Of a stretch of 64,000 nt of DNA, positions 13,860 to 23,765 are shown one piece after another. The DNA lies in the NCBI GenBank assembly GCA_038534295.1, contig JBCAXA010000001.1, positions 62,001 through 126,000 of the forward strand, in the 5' to 3' direction. The position numbers were made by a program, and so were the translations under genes. The notes below the pieces were generated by a model, which was given only the letters and a program-made list of their open reading frames with translations, was not told the DNA's origin and did not search any database. The stretch comes from JBCAXA01 sp038534295. GTDB taxonomy: Bacteria; Pseudomonadota; Gammaproteobacteria; Steroidobacterales; Woeseiaceae. Positions within the stretch are counted from its first letter, which is position 1, and every line of letters begins with the position of its first letter.

Positions 13860-15188
13860 TCATCGCGCGACGACCGTCGGCGCATCCCGCCAGCGCAGCC
13901 GATACGCCGTTGCAACATCGGTATCGTCGCGCTGCCACAAGTCTGCGATCGCCACGAGTTGGTCCGCTGCAAAGAGCAGCGGCAGTCGCTCGCGCCACCA
14001 CGGCAGTACGCGGGCAACTCGATAGAGGTCCTTGACCGACTGCTGCGATCGGCCTGCGGTCAGCCGAATTTTCTCACCGCCGCAGCGATACGTAATGCGC
14101 AGCCCTTCCGGCGGCACGGCGAAACCGCGCGCCGCCGACGTCAGTTCCAGCGTCCCTGCATGGCCGCCCAACGCCAGTGGTCGACCCGGCACGAGGCGCG
14201 CGTCCCGCACTGGCGGCATGGCGGCGCCGAGATAGAGGCGCGCCGCATAGTGGCGCACCCAATGACCGGCCCACGCCAGTTCAGCACCATGATCGCGCCG
14301 ATCACTGCTCAGCGCCGCGAGAAAACTCGCTAGCCGGCGTTCTGCAGGCGGCGGTACGCCGGCCCAGTCCAGCCAGGCTCGAAACAACGCCCGCTGGCCG
14401 GCGTAGTCGCGATGCACGAGCCCGCCGAGCGCCAGCGACCCATCGGTACCGAGCGCGCGATGAAGTGCCGCGCGGTCGCCTCGCCGTGCCCGCTCGGCAT
14501 CGCTGCGACAGTGCGCCGCGCTGCTTGCCAGACGACGACCGGCATCGGACCAGCGTGCAGCCAGCACCGGCATGACGCGTTCGCGTAGGTAACTGCGATC
14601 GAACGCCACACTGACGTTGTGCGGATCGCGAGCGACGCCTGCACCGAGCGATGCCACGAAGCGCTCAACCTCAGCGCGGCCGACGCCCAGCATCGGTCGC
14701 ACGATTGCCCCAACGCCGAGCGGGCGGACAGCCGGAATAGCGCCAAGGCCGCGCGCTCCGGCACCGCGCAGCGCGTTCAGCAGCAGCGTCTCGGCCTGAT
14801 CGTCGCCGTGATGCCCAAGAACCACGATGTCACCCGGACCTAGCGCCGCCGCAAATGCGGCAAGGCGCGCTCGACGCGCGCGGTCCTCCGGACCGTCGCC
14901 CTGCCGCGGCATCGTGACCCGAAATACATCACAGCGCAGGCCGAGCGCCGCGCTTTGCTCGCGCGCCAAGGACTCCCACGCATTGGCCTGGTGCTGCAAA
15001 CCGTGATTGACGTGCCAGGCAACAAGCTGTCCCCGCCAACGACCGTCGGCCGCCAGCGCGTGCAGCAGCGCGCACGAATCCGGGCCGCCACTCAGACCCA
15101 CGGCGATGCGTCGTGGGCTGAGCCGGTGCTCCGCGAGCAAGGCGGCAAAACGCTCGTTGACATCGAACGTCTGCACGGAATTGGTCAA
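13860..15188 (-). CDS. tilS: tRNA(Ile)-lysidine synthase
   Basis: Modifies C34 of the tRNA-Ile CAU anticodon to lysidine, allowing AUA decoding. The N-type ATP pyrophosphatase P-loop is [19 protein letters not shown], followed by [31 protein letters not shown] and the [15 protein letters not shown] block; the C-terminal part contains the TilS substrate-binding and C domains. The open frame extends to 15263 inside accA; the TTG used here makes a 4-base overlap with the accA stop, and a GTG four codons later is an alternative. Neither has a clear Shine-Dalgarno. accA-tilS order is conserved. Confidence 0.93.
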   Translation of the reverse strand: MTNSVQTFDVNERFAALLAEHRLSPRRIAVGLSGGPDSCALLHALAADGRWRGQLVAWHVNHGLQHQANAWESLAREQSAALGLRCDVFRVTMPRQGDGPEDRARRARLAAFAAALGPGDIVVLGHHGDDQAETLLLNALRGAGARGLGAIPAVRPLGVGAIVRPMLGVGRAEVERFVASLGAGVARDPHNVSVAFDRSYLRERVMPVLAARWSDAGRRLASSAAHCRSDAERARRGDRAALHRALGTDGSLALGGLVHRDYAGQRALFRAWLDWAGVPPPAERRLASFLAALSSDRRDHGAELAWAGHWVRHYAARLYLGAAMPPVRDARLVPGRPLALGGHAGTLELTSAARGFAVPPEGLRITYRCGGEKIRLTAGRSQQSVKDLYRVARVLPWWRERLPLLFAADQLVAIADLWQRDDTDVATAYRLRWRDAPTVVAR

Positions 15189-16138
15189 TTCGTTTTGAAG
15201 CGTCCGTACTGCGCAATGCGCTGTTCGCGGGCTTGCAGCAGGTCGTCGACCGCGAGATCGCACAGCGCATCGAGATGCGTAACCAGGGCGTTGTTGACCG
15301 ATGCAGCCGTTGCCGCATAGTCACGATGCGCTCCGCCCAACGGTTCGGCGATCATGTCGTCGATGAGTGAATGCTCCTTGAGGCTGGCCGCCGTAATTTT
15401 CATTGCGTTGGCAGCCTCTTCGGCTTTGTCGGCGCTCTTCCACAAAATGCTGGCGCAGCCTTCCGGCGAGATAACCGAGTAGACCGCGTACTCGAGCATC
15501 AGAAGACGGTCTGCTACGCCTATCGCAAGCGCGCCACCCGATCCACCCTCGCCAATGACGACGCTGACGATGGGCGTGCGCAAGCGCGCCATTGCATAGA
15601 GATTTCGCGCGATCGCTTCACTTTGGCCGCGCTCTTCGGCACCGATACCGGGATACGCGCCCGGCGTGTCGATGAGCGTAATGACCGGTAGTCCAAATTT
15701 TTCGGCGAAGCGCATGAGTCGCAGCGCCTTGCGATAACCTTCTGGACGCGGCATGCCGTAGTTGCGCCGAACGCGTTCTTTGGTGTCGCGCCCTTTCTGG
15801 TGGCCAATCAGCATGACTGGCCGTTCGCCGAGTCGCGCAACGCCGCCGACGATGGCGAAATCGTCCGCGTACATGCGATCACCGTGCAACTCCTGGAAAT
15901 CGGTAACCAGATGCTCGACGTAATCGAGCGTGTACGGACGCAAAGGATGCCGAGCGAGTTGGGCAATCTGCCAGGCCGACAAATCCGAGAAAATACTTTG
16001 CGTCAGCGCCTCGCACTTCGCGGTTAGTCGCTGAACCTCTTCGCCGATGTTGATCTCAGAATCGTCATCGACGTGTCGCAGCGCCTCGATTTTCGCCTGC
16101 AGCTCGGCAATGGGTTGCTCGAATTCCAGATAGTCCAC
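15185..16138 (-). CDS. accA: Acetyl-CoA carboxylase carboxyltransferase subunit alpha
   Basis: With AccD, transfers the carboxyl group from biotin to acetyl-CoA in the first committed step of fatty acid synthesis. The protein opens with [19 protein letters not shown] and continues with [21 protein letters not shown] reading through in two parts ([22 protein letters not shown]), then [40 protein letters not shown] and [20 protein letters not shown], all diagnostic. 317 residues equals the usual length. GTG start. It sits between dnaE and tilS on the same strand, as in E. coli. Confidence 0.97.
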   Translation of the reverse strand: MDYLEFEQPIAELQAKIEALRHVDDDSEINIGEEVQRLTAKCEALTQSIFSDLSAWQIAQLARHPLRPYTLDYVEHLVTDFQELHGDRMYADDFAIVGGVARLGERPVMLIGHQKGRDTKERVRRNYGMPRPEGYRKALRLMRFAEKFGLPVITLIDTPGAYPGIGAEERGQSEAIARNLYAMARLRTPIVSVVIGEGGSGGALAIGVADRLLMLEYAVYSVISPEGCASILWKSADKAEEAANAMKITAASLKEHSLIDDMIAEPLGGAHRDYAATAASVNNALVTHLDALCDLAVDDLLQAREQRIAQYGRFKTN

Positions 16139-16212
16139 GCTGTCCTCGCTTGCGCCACGCGTATCGCGCCAAGGATAGGGAAGGCATCAGCCCGCCGCAA
16201 CGGCGGTGACAG

Positions 16213-19200
16213 TTAATGGTGCCGGTCGTACAGCAGCTGCATGCGCCGCGGTCCGAGGATATTCTCGATTTGGTCGCGCAGTTCGCGCGTCGGGCGCACG
16301 ACCCAGTCCTCGCCGAGGGCGAGGTCCGCCGCAGCCGTTTGACCGGTGTAGCGCACGGCTACCCGACAGCTGCCGCCGCGATGCGTCAGCAGTACGCCGT
16401 GCAGTTCCTGCAGCAGCGACTGACCGCTGCCATTGGCGCCGATCGACAAAATCAGTTTTCGCGCGCGCGTTTCAATAACGCGATCGATCGTATCCAGGCG
16501 TCGTGCCGTGACCCGCCAGGCTTTGGCAAACTCGTCAAAGCGTAATGCGCCGTCAACCACGACGATCGTGTCTTTGACGAACAGATGGCGGTGTTGCTCA
16601 GCCGCCTCAGAGAACAGCGTCACTTCCATCTGCGCGGTGTCGTCATCGAGCTGCAGACTCACGCGCTTGCCGCGTTTGCGCACATCCATCAGCAAACCGG
16701 CGATGGTGACATCGTTGCTCTTGCGGCTGAAGCCACGTTCACCGTTCGCTTGCGTCGGCTCCGGCGTGGCCATCAGCTGGCCGAGCGATGCCGTCGTCAA
16801 ATAGCCGGCGTCTTGCCGAACGGTCGCAAAGGGGTGGCCGGATAGATAAAGACCCAAAGCGTCCTTTTCCGCTTTCAGGCGCTCCCACTCTGTCCATGGC
16901 GCAACATTGGCACAGGCTGGTGTTACGTCGGCAGGCGCATCGCTCGACGCCGCGAGCCCGAACAAGTCGCTCTGGCCCGCATCGCGCGCACTGGCTGCCT
17001 GCTCGGCGCTTTTGACGGCGCCCGGCAGTGCTTCGACGAGACCGCGCCGATTGGCTTCGAGCGTATCGAAGGCGCCAGCCCGAATCAGCGCCTCGATGGT
17101 TCGCTGAGTCAGCTTTTCGCCGCTGAGGCGTTGGCAAAAATCCACCAGCGACGCGAATACCCCACCATCGCGACGCGCTGCCAGCACTGAGTCGACGACG
17201 TTTTTGCCGACGCCTTTGATTGCACCGAGCCCGTACAGGATCGCGCCGTCTTCGGTGGCCGAGAATTCGTAAGCTGACGCGTTGATGTTCGGTCGGCGAA
17301 GCGTGAGCGCCATCTCCTGGCAGTCCGCCTTCAGCGCAACGAGCTTGTCGGTATTGTCGATATCGGCGCTCATGACGGCCGCCATGAACTCGGCCGGGTA
17401 ATGTGCCTTGAGCCAGGCCGTTTGGTACGACAGCAGCGCGTATGCTGCCGAGTGCGACTTGTTGAAACCGTAGCCGGCAAACTTCTCCATCAAATCGAAG
17501 ATGTGGGTTGCCTGGGCCTCGTCGACGCCGCGTGCCCGCGCGCCGCTTTGGAAGATCTCGCGTTGTTTGGCCATCTCCTCGGGTTTCTTCTTGCCCATGG
17601 CCCGACGCAACATGTCGGCGCCGCCCAAGGTGTAGCCAGCCAAGATCTGCGCAATCTGCATGACCTGCTCTTGATACAGAATCACGCCGTAGGTAGGTCG
17701 CAGCACCGACGTGAGCTCAGGATGCAGGTAATCGATCGCGATCGACGGGTCCTGGTGCTTGCGCTCGATGAAATCGTCCACCATGCCCGACTGCAGCGGT
17801 CCGGGTCGGTACAAGGCAACGAGCGCGATCAGATCGTCGAATTTATCGGGTCGCAGTCGCTTGATCAGCTCTTTCATGCCGCGCGACTCGAGCTGGAATA
17901 CAGCGGTGGTATGGGCGCGCCGCAACAGCTCGAAAGTCTTTGGGTCATCGAGCGGCACGGCCGCGATGTCGAGCGCGTCTTTGCCCTGCTCGCGTCGTGC
18001 CCGGTTAATCGCAGCGACACTCCAATCGATAATTGTGAGCGTTCGCAAGCCAAGAAAGTCGAACTTCACGAGACCGGCCGCTTCGACGTCATCCTTGTCG
18101 AATTGCGTTACGACATTCGCCGGCCCCGGCTCGCAGTACAGCGGCGCAAAGTCGGTCAGTTGGGTCGGCGCGATAACGACCCCACCGGCATGTTTGCCGG
18201 CATTGCGCACGAGCCCCTCGAGCGCTTTGGCAAGCTCCATAATGTCGCCCGCGTCACTGTTGGTCGCGACGAGATCTGCCAGCTCTTTCTCGCTGTCGAG
18301 CGCTTTATCGAGCGTCATGCCGATTTCGAACGGGATGAGTTTGGCGATGCTGTCGCAAAATCCGAAGCTGTGGCCAAGCACTCGACCCGCGTCGCGAACC
18401 ACCGCCTTAGCGGCCATCGTGCCGTAGGTAATGATTTGCGACACGCGATCGCGCCCGTAGCGCTTAGCGACATAGTCAATAACGCGATCGCGACCCTCCA
18501 TGCAGAAATCGATATCGAAATCCGGCATAGAGACGCGCTCCGGGTTTAGAAAACGCTCGAACAGCAGGTCGTACGCAATCGGATCGAGATCGGTTATCCC
18601 GAGTACCCATGCGACCAGCGAGCCTGCCCCGGAACCACGGCCAGGGCCCACCGGAATACCGTTTTGCTTGGCCCAATCGATGAAGTCCGCGACGATCAAG
18701 AAATAGCCGGCAAAGCCCATGCTGACGATAACGTCGAGCTCGGCCGCGAGGCGCTGTCGATAAACGTCGGCGTCGGCATCGGCGCCCACGCGCGTCGTGA
18801 GAAATTCGTCCAGCGATGCCTGCGACTTTGCGATCAGATGGTCTTCTTCCGTGACCTCCTCGGCCAATGGAAATCGCGGCAGATAACTCTTGCCGAGGCG
18901 GATATCGAGATTCAGCTTGGTCGCGAGTGCCGCCGTGTTGCTGACCGCTTCCGGTAAATCGGCGAACAAGGCCGCCATTTCGTCGGCGGACCGCAAGAAT
19001 TGCGAGCGCTGATACAGGCGCTCACGATTAGGCTCATTCAGCGTCTTGGATTGGTGAATGCACACGCGGGCTTCGTGCGCGTTGAAGTCGGCCTCGTCGA
19101 TAAAGCACACGTCGTTCGTCGCGAGCAGCGGGACGCCTCGCTCGGCGGCCAGGCCGACGACCTCGTTGAGGTAGGCTGCCTCGCCGTCCCGGCCGGTCCG

Positions 19201-19713
19201 TTGAATATCGATGTAGTACTCGCCGCCGGTCCGCATCTGCCAACGGTCGACCTCTTGCCGAGCCGCATCGAAACGGCCCTTGGCGAGCAACTGGCCAACG
19301 TCACCAGCCGGGCCACCCGCCAGCGCCGCCAGGCCGGCAAGACTGTCAGAATCGAGCCAAGCCCGATCCAGGCACGGTTGCCCTCCTTGCTGCTGTCCCT
19401 CGAGGTAGGCGCGAGAGATGAGTCGAGTGAGGTTGCGGTAACCGTCGAGATTGCGACAGAGCAGAATCAGCCGCGTCGGCGTATCGAGTCCGTCCACCGG
19501 CGCCACGCGTAGATCCGCACCGATCAGTGGTTTGATGCCGCTCGCCATGGCCTTGCGGTAAAACTTCACTAGCCCGAAGAGATTGTTGCGATCGGTCATT
19601 GCAACGGCAGGCATACCGCGTTCGGCAACGGCATCGAACAATGCGGGAATGCGTATGACGCTGTCAGCGATCGAAAACTGCGTATGCAGCGACAAATGCA
19701 CGAACGACGTCAT
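16213..19713 (-). CDS. dnaE: DNA polymerase III alpha subunit
   Basis: Catalytic subunit of the replicative polymerase. The N-terminal PHP domain begins FVHLSLHTQFSIADS; the C-family polymerase core carries GPGRGSGAGSLVAWVLGITD, the catalytic PDFDIDFCMEGRDRVIDYV acidic motif and FDFLGLRTL. The helix-hairpin-helix region (YGLGAIKGVGKNVVDSVL), OB domain (TIAGLLMDVRKRGKRVSLQL) and C-terminal tau-binding part follow. 1166 residues is typical of DnaE1. The ATG overlaps the rnhB stop by 4 bases, so RNase HII and the polymerase appear coupled, as in many gammaproteobacteria. Confidence 0.98.
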   Translation of the reverse strand: MTSFVHLSLHTQFSIADSVIRIPALFDAVAERGMPAVAMTDRNNLFGLVKFYRKAMASGIKPLIGADLRVAPVDGLDTPTRLILLCRNLDGYRNLTRLISRAYLEGQQQGGQPCLDRAWLDSDSLAGLAALAGGPAGDVGQLLAKGRFDAARQEVDRWQMRTGGEYYIDIQRTGRDGEAAYLNEVVGLAAERGVPLLATNDVCFIDEADFNAHEARVCIHQSKTLNEPNRERLYQRSQFLRSADEMAALFADLPEAVSNTAALATKLNLDIRLGKSYLPRFPLAEEVTEEDHLIAKSQASLDEFLTTRVGADADADVYRQRLAAELDVIVSMGFAGYFLIVADFIDWAKQNGIPVGPGRGSGAGSLVAWVLGITDLDPIAYDLLFERFLNPERVSMPDFDIDFCMEGRDRVIDYVAKRYGRDRVSQIITYGTMAAKAVVRDAGRVLGHSFGFCDSIAKLIPFEIGMTLDKALDSEKELADLVATNSDAGDIMELAKALEGLVRNAGKHAGGVVIAPTQLTDFAPLYCEPGPANVVTQFDKDDVEAAGLVKFDFLGLRTLTIIDWSVAAINRARREQGKDALDIAAVPLDDPKTFELLRRAHTTAVFQLESRGMKELIKRLRPDKFDDLIALVALYRPGPLQSGMVDDFIERKHQDPSIAIDYLHPELTSVLRPTYGVILYQEQVMQIAQILAGYTLGGADMLRRAMGKKKPEEMAKQREIFQSGARARGVDEAQATHIFDLMEKFAGYGFNKSHSAAYALLSYQTAWLKAHYPAEFMAAVMSADIDNTDKLVALKADCQEMALTLRRPNINASAYEFSATEDGAILYGLGAIKGVGKNVVDSVLAARRDGGVFASLVDFCQRLSGEKLTQRTIEALIRAGAFDTLEANRRGLVEALPGAVKSAEQAASARDAGQSDLFGLAASSDAPADVTPACANVAPWTEWERLKAEKDALGLYLSGHPFATVRQDAGYLTTASLGQLMATPEPTQANGERGFSRKSNDVTIAGLLMDVRKRGKRVSLQLDDDTAQMEVTLFSEAAEQHRHLFVKDTIVVVDGALRFDEFAKAWRVTARRLDTIDRVIETRARKLILSIGANGSGQSLLQELHGVLLTHRGGSCRVAVRYTGQTAAADLALGEDWVVRPTRELRDQIENILGPRRMQLLYDRHH

Positions 19714-20342
19714 CGACGCAGCTCCGATGCCTCAAGCGCCGCCCGTACAGGGGCATACGTGGCCCGATGTTCAACCGTTGCGCCGTACTCGACGAGCGCA
19801 GCGCGATGTTCGGCGGTTGCGTAGCCCTTGTGTCGAGCAAAGCCGTATTCGGGAAATCGCCCGTCAAGCTCAACCATCAGCGCATCGCGGTGAACTTTGG
19901 CAAGAATCGACGCGGCACCGATACAAATCTCGCTTGCGTCGCCGCGGACCACGGTGGTTGTCGGCACGAGGCCGGCCGCGCACTCGAAACGCGGCGCCCG
20001 GTTGCCGTCGACCAGCACGTGGCCGGGCGTCACGGCGAGCCCGGCTACAGCTCGTTGCATCGCCAGCATCGTGGCACCGAGAATATTCAGCTGCTCAATC
20101 TCGGCGACCGACGCGACACCGAGTGCCCATGCCGCACTGCAGTCGCGGATCCCGGCGGCAAGTTCGGTGCGGCGCTCCGCACGCAATTGCTTGGAGTCAG
20201 TGACTCCCGGTGGCAGCGGCTGTTCGCCGAGCAAAACTGCCGCCGCGACGACGGGGCCTGCCAAAGGCCCGCGGCCCGCTTCATCGACACCGGCTAATGG
20301 GGCACCGTGCGGCATTGGCGCGCAAGATTTGTCAGTTAGCAT
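19710..20342 (-). CDS. rnhB: Ribonuclease HII
   Basis: Cleaves RNA in RNA-DNA hybrids and removes misincorporated ribonucleotides. Active-site signature VDEAGRGPLAGPVVAAAVLL contains the first Asp-Glu pair of the DEDD motif; VTDSKQL, HVLVDGNRAP, IGAASILAKVHRDALM and YGFARHKGYATAEHRAAL complete the family pattern. Start choice: an upstream GTG (20360) would lie deeper in lpxB; the ATG (MLTDKSCAPM) overlaps the lpxB stop by 11 bases and gives 210 residues, near the usual length. The lpxB-rnhB-dnaE order is standard. Confidence 0.95.
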   Translation of the reverse strand: MLTDKSCAPMPHGAPLAGVDEAGRGPLAGPVVAAAVLLGEQPLPPGVTDSKQLRAERRTELAAGIRDCSAAWALGVASVAEIEQLNILGATMLAMQRAVAGLAVTPGHVLVDGNRAPRFECAAGLVPTTTVVRGDASEICIGAASILAKVHRDALMVELDGRFPEYGFARHKGYATAEHRAALVEYGATVEHRATYAPVRAALEASELRR

Positions 20343-21498
20343 TGGGCGATCGCTGGGCACTCAGCAGGGATTCGACGACGTGCGCAGAACGAGCGTCGGC
20401 GTCCTGCGCAAGGATGTCGCGCAGTTTAGCAAACTCGTTGGTTTGCTCTTGGCGACAGGCAGCGTCGGTCAGCAACGCCGCCAGCGGCGGCGCTAGCGTC
20501 GCGACGTTTACGGCGTCCTGAATAAATTCCGGTACAACGGGCGAATCGGCCAGAATGTTGGGTAGCGAAACATGGGTCGCGCGCACCAAGTTTAGGCTCT
20601 TGACGATTCGATACGTCAGCGGACTCAGCCGATACGCAACGATCATTGGCTTGCCGTGCAACGCCGTCTCGAGCGTCGCCGTTCCCGACGCGACCAATAC
20701 CGCGGTGGCCGCCGTCAGTACTTGACGGGTTTGCCCACTGACGACACGGATACTTGGGTCGTTTGTGCAGCGCGCCGCAAACGCCAAGCGCGTTGTATCC
20801 GTCGCCAGAGCGGCGACGACGTTCAAGTTCGGTATGGCGGCAGCGAGACGCCGGGCCGTGGCAATGAAGGGATCGGCGAGTCGCTCTACCTCGGTGCGCC
20901 GGCTGCCGGGCAGCAGGGCGAGGACCGGACCGGCGGCTAATCCGAGTTCAGCACGAGCATTCTCCACCGATGCGTGCGCGTCGATTTCGGCGGCTAGCGG
21001 GTGGCCGACAAAGCTCGCTGCGATGTCATGGCGGCCGAGAAAATCCGGCTCGAACGGCAGCAGACACAGCACGTGGTCCAGCGAACGGCGCAGTACCTTG
21101 ACGCGTTTTTCGCGCCATGCCCAGACGGACGGACACACGTAGTGAACGGTGGGGACACCACTTAGTTTCAAGCGTCGCGCAAGGCCAAGATTAAAGTCGG
21201 GCGCGTCGATGCCAACGAATACGTCCGGCGGTTGCGCCTGCCAGTGCCGCAGCAACTCGCGGCGGCGGCGCAGCAGCCGCGGTAAATGCCGCACCACCTC
21301 GACCAAGCCCATAACGGCAAGCTCTTCGCAATCGAACAACACTTCGCAGCCGGCGGCCCGCATGGCCGGTCCACCTACGCCCTCGCAGGTGATGTCAGGG
21401 TTGCTCGCGCGCAGCGCACGAATGAGACCGGCGCCAAGGCGGTCGCCGGACAACTCGCCAGCGACCAACGCGACGCGGGGTCGTTCAGCGTGTGACAA
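20332..21498 (-). CDS. lpxB: Lipid-A-disaccharide synthase
   Basis: A GT19 glycosyltransferase that joins UDP-diacylglucosamine and lipid X into the lipid A disaccharide at the inner membrane. The start region PRVALVAGELSGDRLGAGLI and the blocks VFVGIDAPDFNLGLARRLK, VPTVHYVCPSVWAWREKRV, LLPFEPDFL and LALLPGSRRTEVERLADPF are diagnostic. The frame is open upstream of the lpxA stop, but a TTG eight bases after that stop gives MSHAERPRVALVAGE, aligning with the E. coli start, so that was chosen (388 residues). No strong Shine-Dalgarno was seen. Confidence 0.95.
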   Translation of the reverse strand: MSHAERPRVALVAGELSGDRLGAGLIRALRASNPDITCEGVGGPAMRAAGCEVLFDCEELAVMGLVEVVRHLPRLLRRRRELLRHWQAQPPDVFVGIDAPDFNLGLARRLKLSGVPTVHYVCPSVWAWREKRVKVLRRSLDHVLCLLPFEPDFLGRHDIAASFVGHPLAAEIDAHASVENARAELGLAAGPVLALLPGSRRTEVERLADPFIATARRLAAAIPNLNVVAALATDTTRLAFAARCTNDPSIRVVSGQTRQVLTAATAVLVASGTATLETALHGKPMIVAYRLSPLTYRIVKSLNLVRATHVSLPNILADSPVVPEFIQDAVNVATLAPPLAALLTDAACRQEQTNEFAKLRDILAQDADARSAHVVESLLSAQRSPNAN

Positions 21499-21505
21499 CG
21501 GCCGA

Positions 21506-22282
21506 CTAGCGCTGCAAGCCGCGTTCGGAGGCTTTGATCGACGCAACGAAGATGTCGAGCTCCGGTGCGTCAGCGACGCGTTCCTCGAGTTCGGCTAGCG
21601 CGTCGGCGAGACGCTCGCCGCTGCGATACACCAGCTTATACGCCGACTTGATTCGGCGGATGGCGTCGCTGTCGAATCCGCGCCGCTTCAGGCCTTCCGA
21701 ATTGATGCCATGCGGCTTGGCCGGCTGTCCACCGAGCATGACGTATGCGGCAACATCGCGACTAACACCAGCGTACATGCCGATGAACGCGTGCGGGCCG
21801 ATTCGGCAAAACTGGTGCGCCCCAGCGAAGCCGCCAAAAATCACGTGGTCGCCGACGTGCACATGGCCGGCGAGCGTGACGTTGTTGGCGAGAATAATGT
21901 CGCTGCCGACCTGACAATCGTGCGCGATGTGTACGTAAGCCATGATCCAGTTGTTGTTGCCGAGACGCGTAACGCCAACGTCTTGCACGGTACCGCGGCT
22001 GATCGTCACATATTCGCGAATCGTGTTGCCATCGCCGATCTCCAGGCGGGTCGGCTCGCCAGCGTATTTTTTGTCTTGTGGTTCGCCACCGATCGCTGCA
22101 AACGGATGAATGACGTTTTCGCGGCCGATCGCAGCCGGGCCCTCGATTGAAACATGATGGCGAATATCGCAATCCGCGCCGATGCTGACGTCATCGCCAA
22201 TCACCGTGTAGGCGCCGATCGACGCCGACGGGTCGACGGTCGCCCTACTGCTGACGACAGCGGTCGGGTGGATTTTGCTCAT
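21506..22282 (-). CDS. lpxA: UDP-N-acetylglucosamine O-acyltransferase
   Basis: First step of lipid A synthesis: transfers a hydroxyacyl chain from acyl carrier protein to UDP-GlcNAc. Left-handed beta-helix hexapeptide repeats run through the first two-thirds (e.g. IHPTAVVSSRATVDPSASIG). The catalytic His region NNWIMAYVHIAHDCQVGSDI and FAGAHQFCRIGPHAFIGMYA are present, then the helical C-terminal domain. The chosen ATG (MSKIHPTAVV) overlaps the fabZ stop by 4 bases; an ATG five codons earlier is less likely. 258 residues against 262 in E. coli. Confidence 0.97.
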   Translation of the reverse strand: MSKIHPTAVVSSRATVDPSASIGAYTVIGDDVSIGADCDIRHHVSIEGPAAIGRENVIHPFAAIGGEPQDKKYAGEPTRLEIGDGNTIREYVTISRGTVQDVGVTRLGNNNWIMAYVHIAHDCQVGSDIILANNVTLAGHVHVGDHVIFGGFAGAHQFCRIGPHAFIGMYAGVSRDVAAYVMLGGQPAKPHGINSEGLKRRGFDSDAIRRIKSAYKLVYRSGERLADALAELEERVADAPELDIFVASIKASERGLQR

Positions 22283-22722
22283 GAACCGATCGCGCACATG
22301 AGCTCAGCGTTAGCGATTCTCTTGTCGTCGACAAACGCCTCACCGGAGAACCGCCACATACTCCGGATGCGCCTGTTGATCGTGACCTTCAGATGCAACT
22401 GATCACCGGGCACAACCGGCTGGCGGAATCTCGTTTTGTCGATGCCGGTGAAGAAGTAGTAACTGCCAGGCTCGAGTGCGCCCAACGTAACCGCACTCAG
22501 CACCGCGCTCGTTTGCGCCATCGCCTCGACGATGAGCACACCCGGCATGACGGGTCGTCCTGGAAAGTGCCCTTCGAAAAACGGTTCGTTGATTGTCACG
22601 TTTTTCAGGGCGACGGCAGTTTCGTTCGGCACAACGTCAATGATCCGGTCGATCAAAAGAAAAGGGTAACGATGCGGGATCTTCTCAATAATGGCTCGAA
22701 TATCGAGCGTTTCGGCGGTCAC
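22279..22722 (-). CDS. fabZ: 3-hydroxyacyl-ACP dehydratase FabZ
   Basis: Dehydrates hydroxyacyl-ACP in fatty acid elongation; a cytosolic hotdog-fold enzyme. Active-site elements seen: IPHRYPFLLIDRIIDV, EPFFEGHFPGRPVMPGVLIV (catalytic His and the PGVL helix) and EAMAQTSAVLS. 147 residues is the normal size. It starts with GTG in a 4-base overlap with lpxD. FabZ competes with LpxA and LpxD for hydroxyacyl-ACP, and its place among the lpx genes is the conserved arrangement. Confidence 0.97.
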   Translation of the reverse strand: MTAETLDIRAIIEKIPHRYPFLLIDRIIDVVPNETAVALKNVTINEPFFEGHFPGRPVMPGVLIVEAMAQTSAVLSAVTLGALEPGSYYFFTGIDKTRFRQPVVPGDQLHLKVTINRRIRSMWRFSGEAFVDDKRIANAELMCAIGS

Positions 22723-23765
22723 GATCCTTTCCCCTTCTGTTTGTCGATAGCCGCAATGCGGGTCGCAAGTTTATCAAGCTGGCGAAGTCGCGCGATGACT
22801 CGCCGATAGACCGTCATCGGCATGGCCGGAATTCCGGAACCGTACTGCCCAGATTCCGTGATATCCCTGCTAACCATGGTTTTGCCGGTTACGGTGACGT
22901 CGTCACAAATCGAGATGTGACCAACGACGCCGACTTGGCCGGCGAACATACAGCGCTGGCCGATCACCGTACTCCCGGCAATGCCAACCTGTGACGCCAT
23001 GGCCGTGTGGGCGCCAATACGAACGTTGTGGGCGATTTGGATCAAGTTGTCGAGTTTGACGTCGTCGGCGATGACGGTATCGCCGATGGCGCCGCGATCG
23101 ATGGTCGTGTTGGCGCCAATGTCGACATCGTCGCCAATGCGTACGCTGCCGACCTGAGGCACCCGACGCCACCCCTCGGCCGTCGGCGCAAAACCAAAGC
23201 CGTCCGAGCCGATGACTGCACCGCTTTGAACGCGACATCGTTGGCCGAAGGTAACCCGCTCGCCGACGGTCACGTTGCTGCCGAGATGTGTGCCGGCACC
23301 GATGCTTGCACCGGCTTCGATCACGGAGTTGGCGCCAATGCGACAAGCCGCGCCAATGCTTGCTGCCTCACCGATTACCACGCCGGCGCCGATCTCGGCG
23401 TCGGCGGCGACGCTGGCACTTGCCGCGACACTTGCGCTGGGATGGCGGCCCGCTATCACGGCAGGACCCGGATACAGCAGCGCGGCCATGCCCGCATAGG
23501 TGCCGTACGGGTCCTTGTGCAGCAATCGGTTAGCCGGGCATTGCTCGTCGTCACTGTCGGGATGCACAACGACAGCGGTCGCGCCGGTGGTTGCTAGGTG
23601 GGGCCGGTAACTCGGGTTGGCGAGGAAACTGAGCGCGCCGTGGGTGGCGGCATCGAGCGCCGCCACATGATCCACCGCGGCGTTTGGATCGCCGATCAGC
23701 TCGCAGCCAAACCGTACGGCCAGCTCACCGAGCGTGGCCGACTGGGTCGGCCGCGATGTTGTCAA
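22719..23765 (-). CDS. lpxD: UDP-3-O-acylglucosamine N-acyltransferase
   Basis: Third step of lipid A synthesis, adding the N-linked hydroxyacyl chain. An N-terminal uridine-binding domain (TLGELAVRFGCELIGDPNAA, LSFLANPSYRPHLATTGA) precedes a long left-handed beta-helix of hexapeptide repeats. It includes IGSDGFGFAPTAEGWRRVPQ and the catalytic His segment LDNLIQIAHNVRIGAHTAMA. A C-terminal helix (ARLRQLDKLATRIAAID) ends the protein. 348 residues. The start is TTG in a TTGA overlap with the skp stop, so the preceding genes are probably coupled to it. Confidence 0.97.
   Translation of the reverse strand: MTTSRPTQSATLGELAVRFGCELIGDPNAAVDHVAALDAATHGALSFLANPSYRPHLATTGATAVVVHPDSDDEQCPANRLLHKDPYGTYAGMAALLYPGPAVIAGRHPSASVAASASVAADAEIGAGVVIGEAASIGAACRIGANSVIEAGASIGAGTHLGSNVTVGERVTFGQRCRVQSGAVIGSDGFGFAPTAEGWRRVPQVGSVRIGDDVDIGANTTIDRGAIGDTVIADDVKLDNLIQIAHNVRIGAHTAMASQVGIAGSTVIGQRCMFAGQVGVVGHISICDDVTVTGKTMVSRDITESGQYGSGIPAMPMTVYRRVIARLRQLDKLATRIAAIDKQKGKGS

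Noticed and set aside
17401..18549. Long plus-strand open frame (382 codons) inside dnaE
   Set aside because: Entirely antisense to the conserved polymerase core of dnaE; composition reflects the complementary strand of a GC-rich gene and no family motif is visible.
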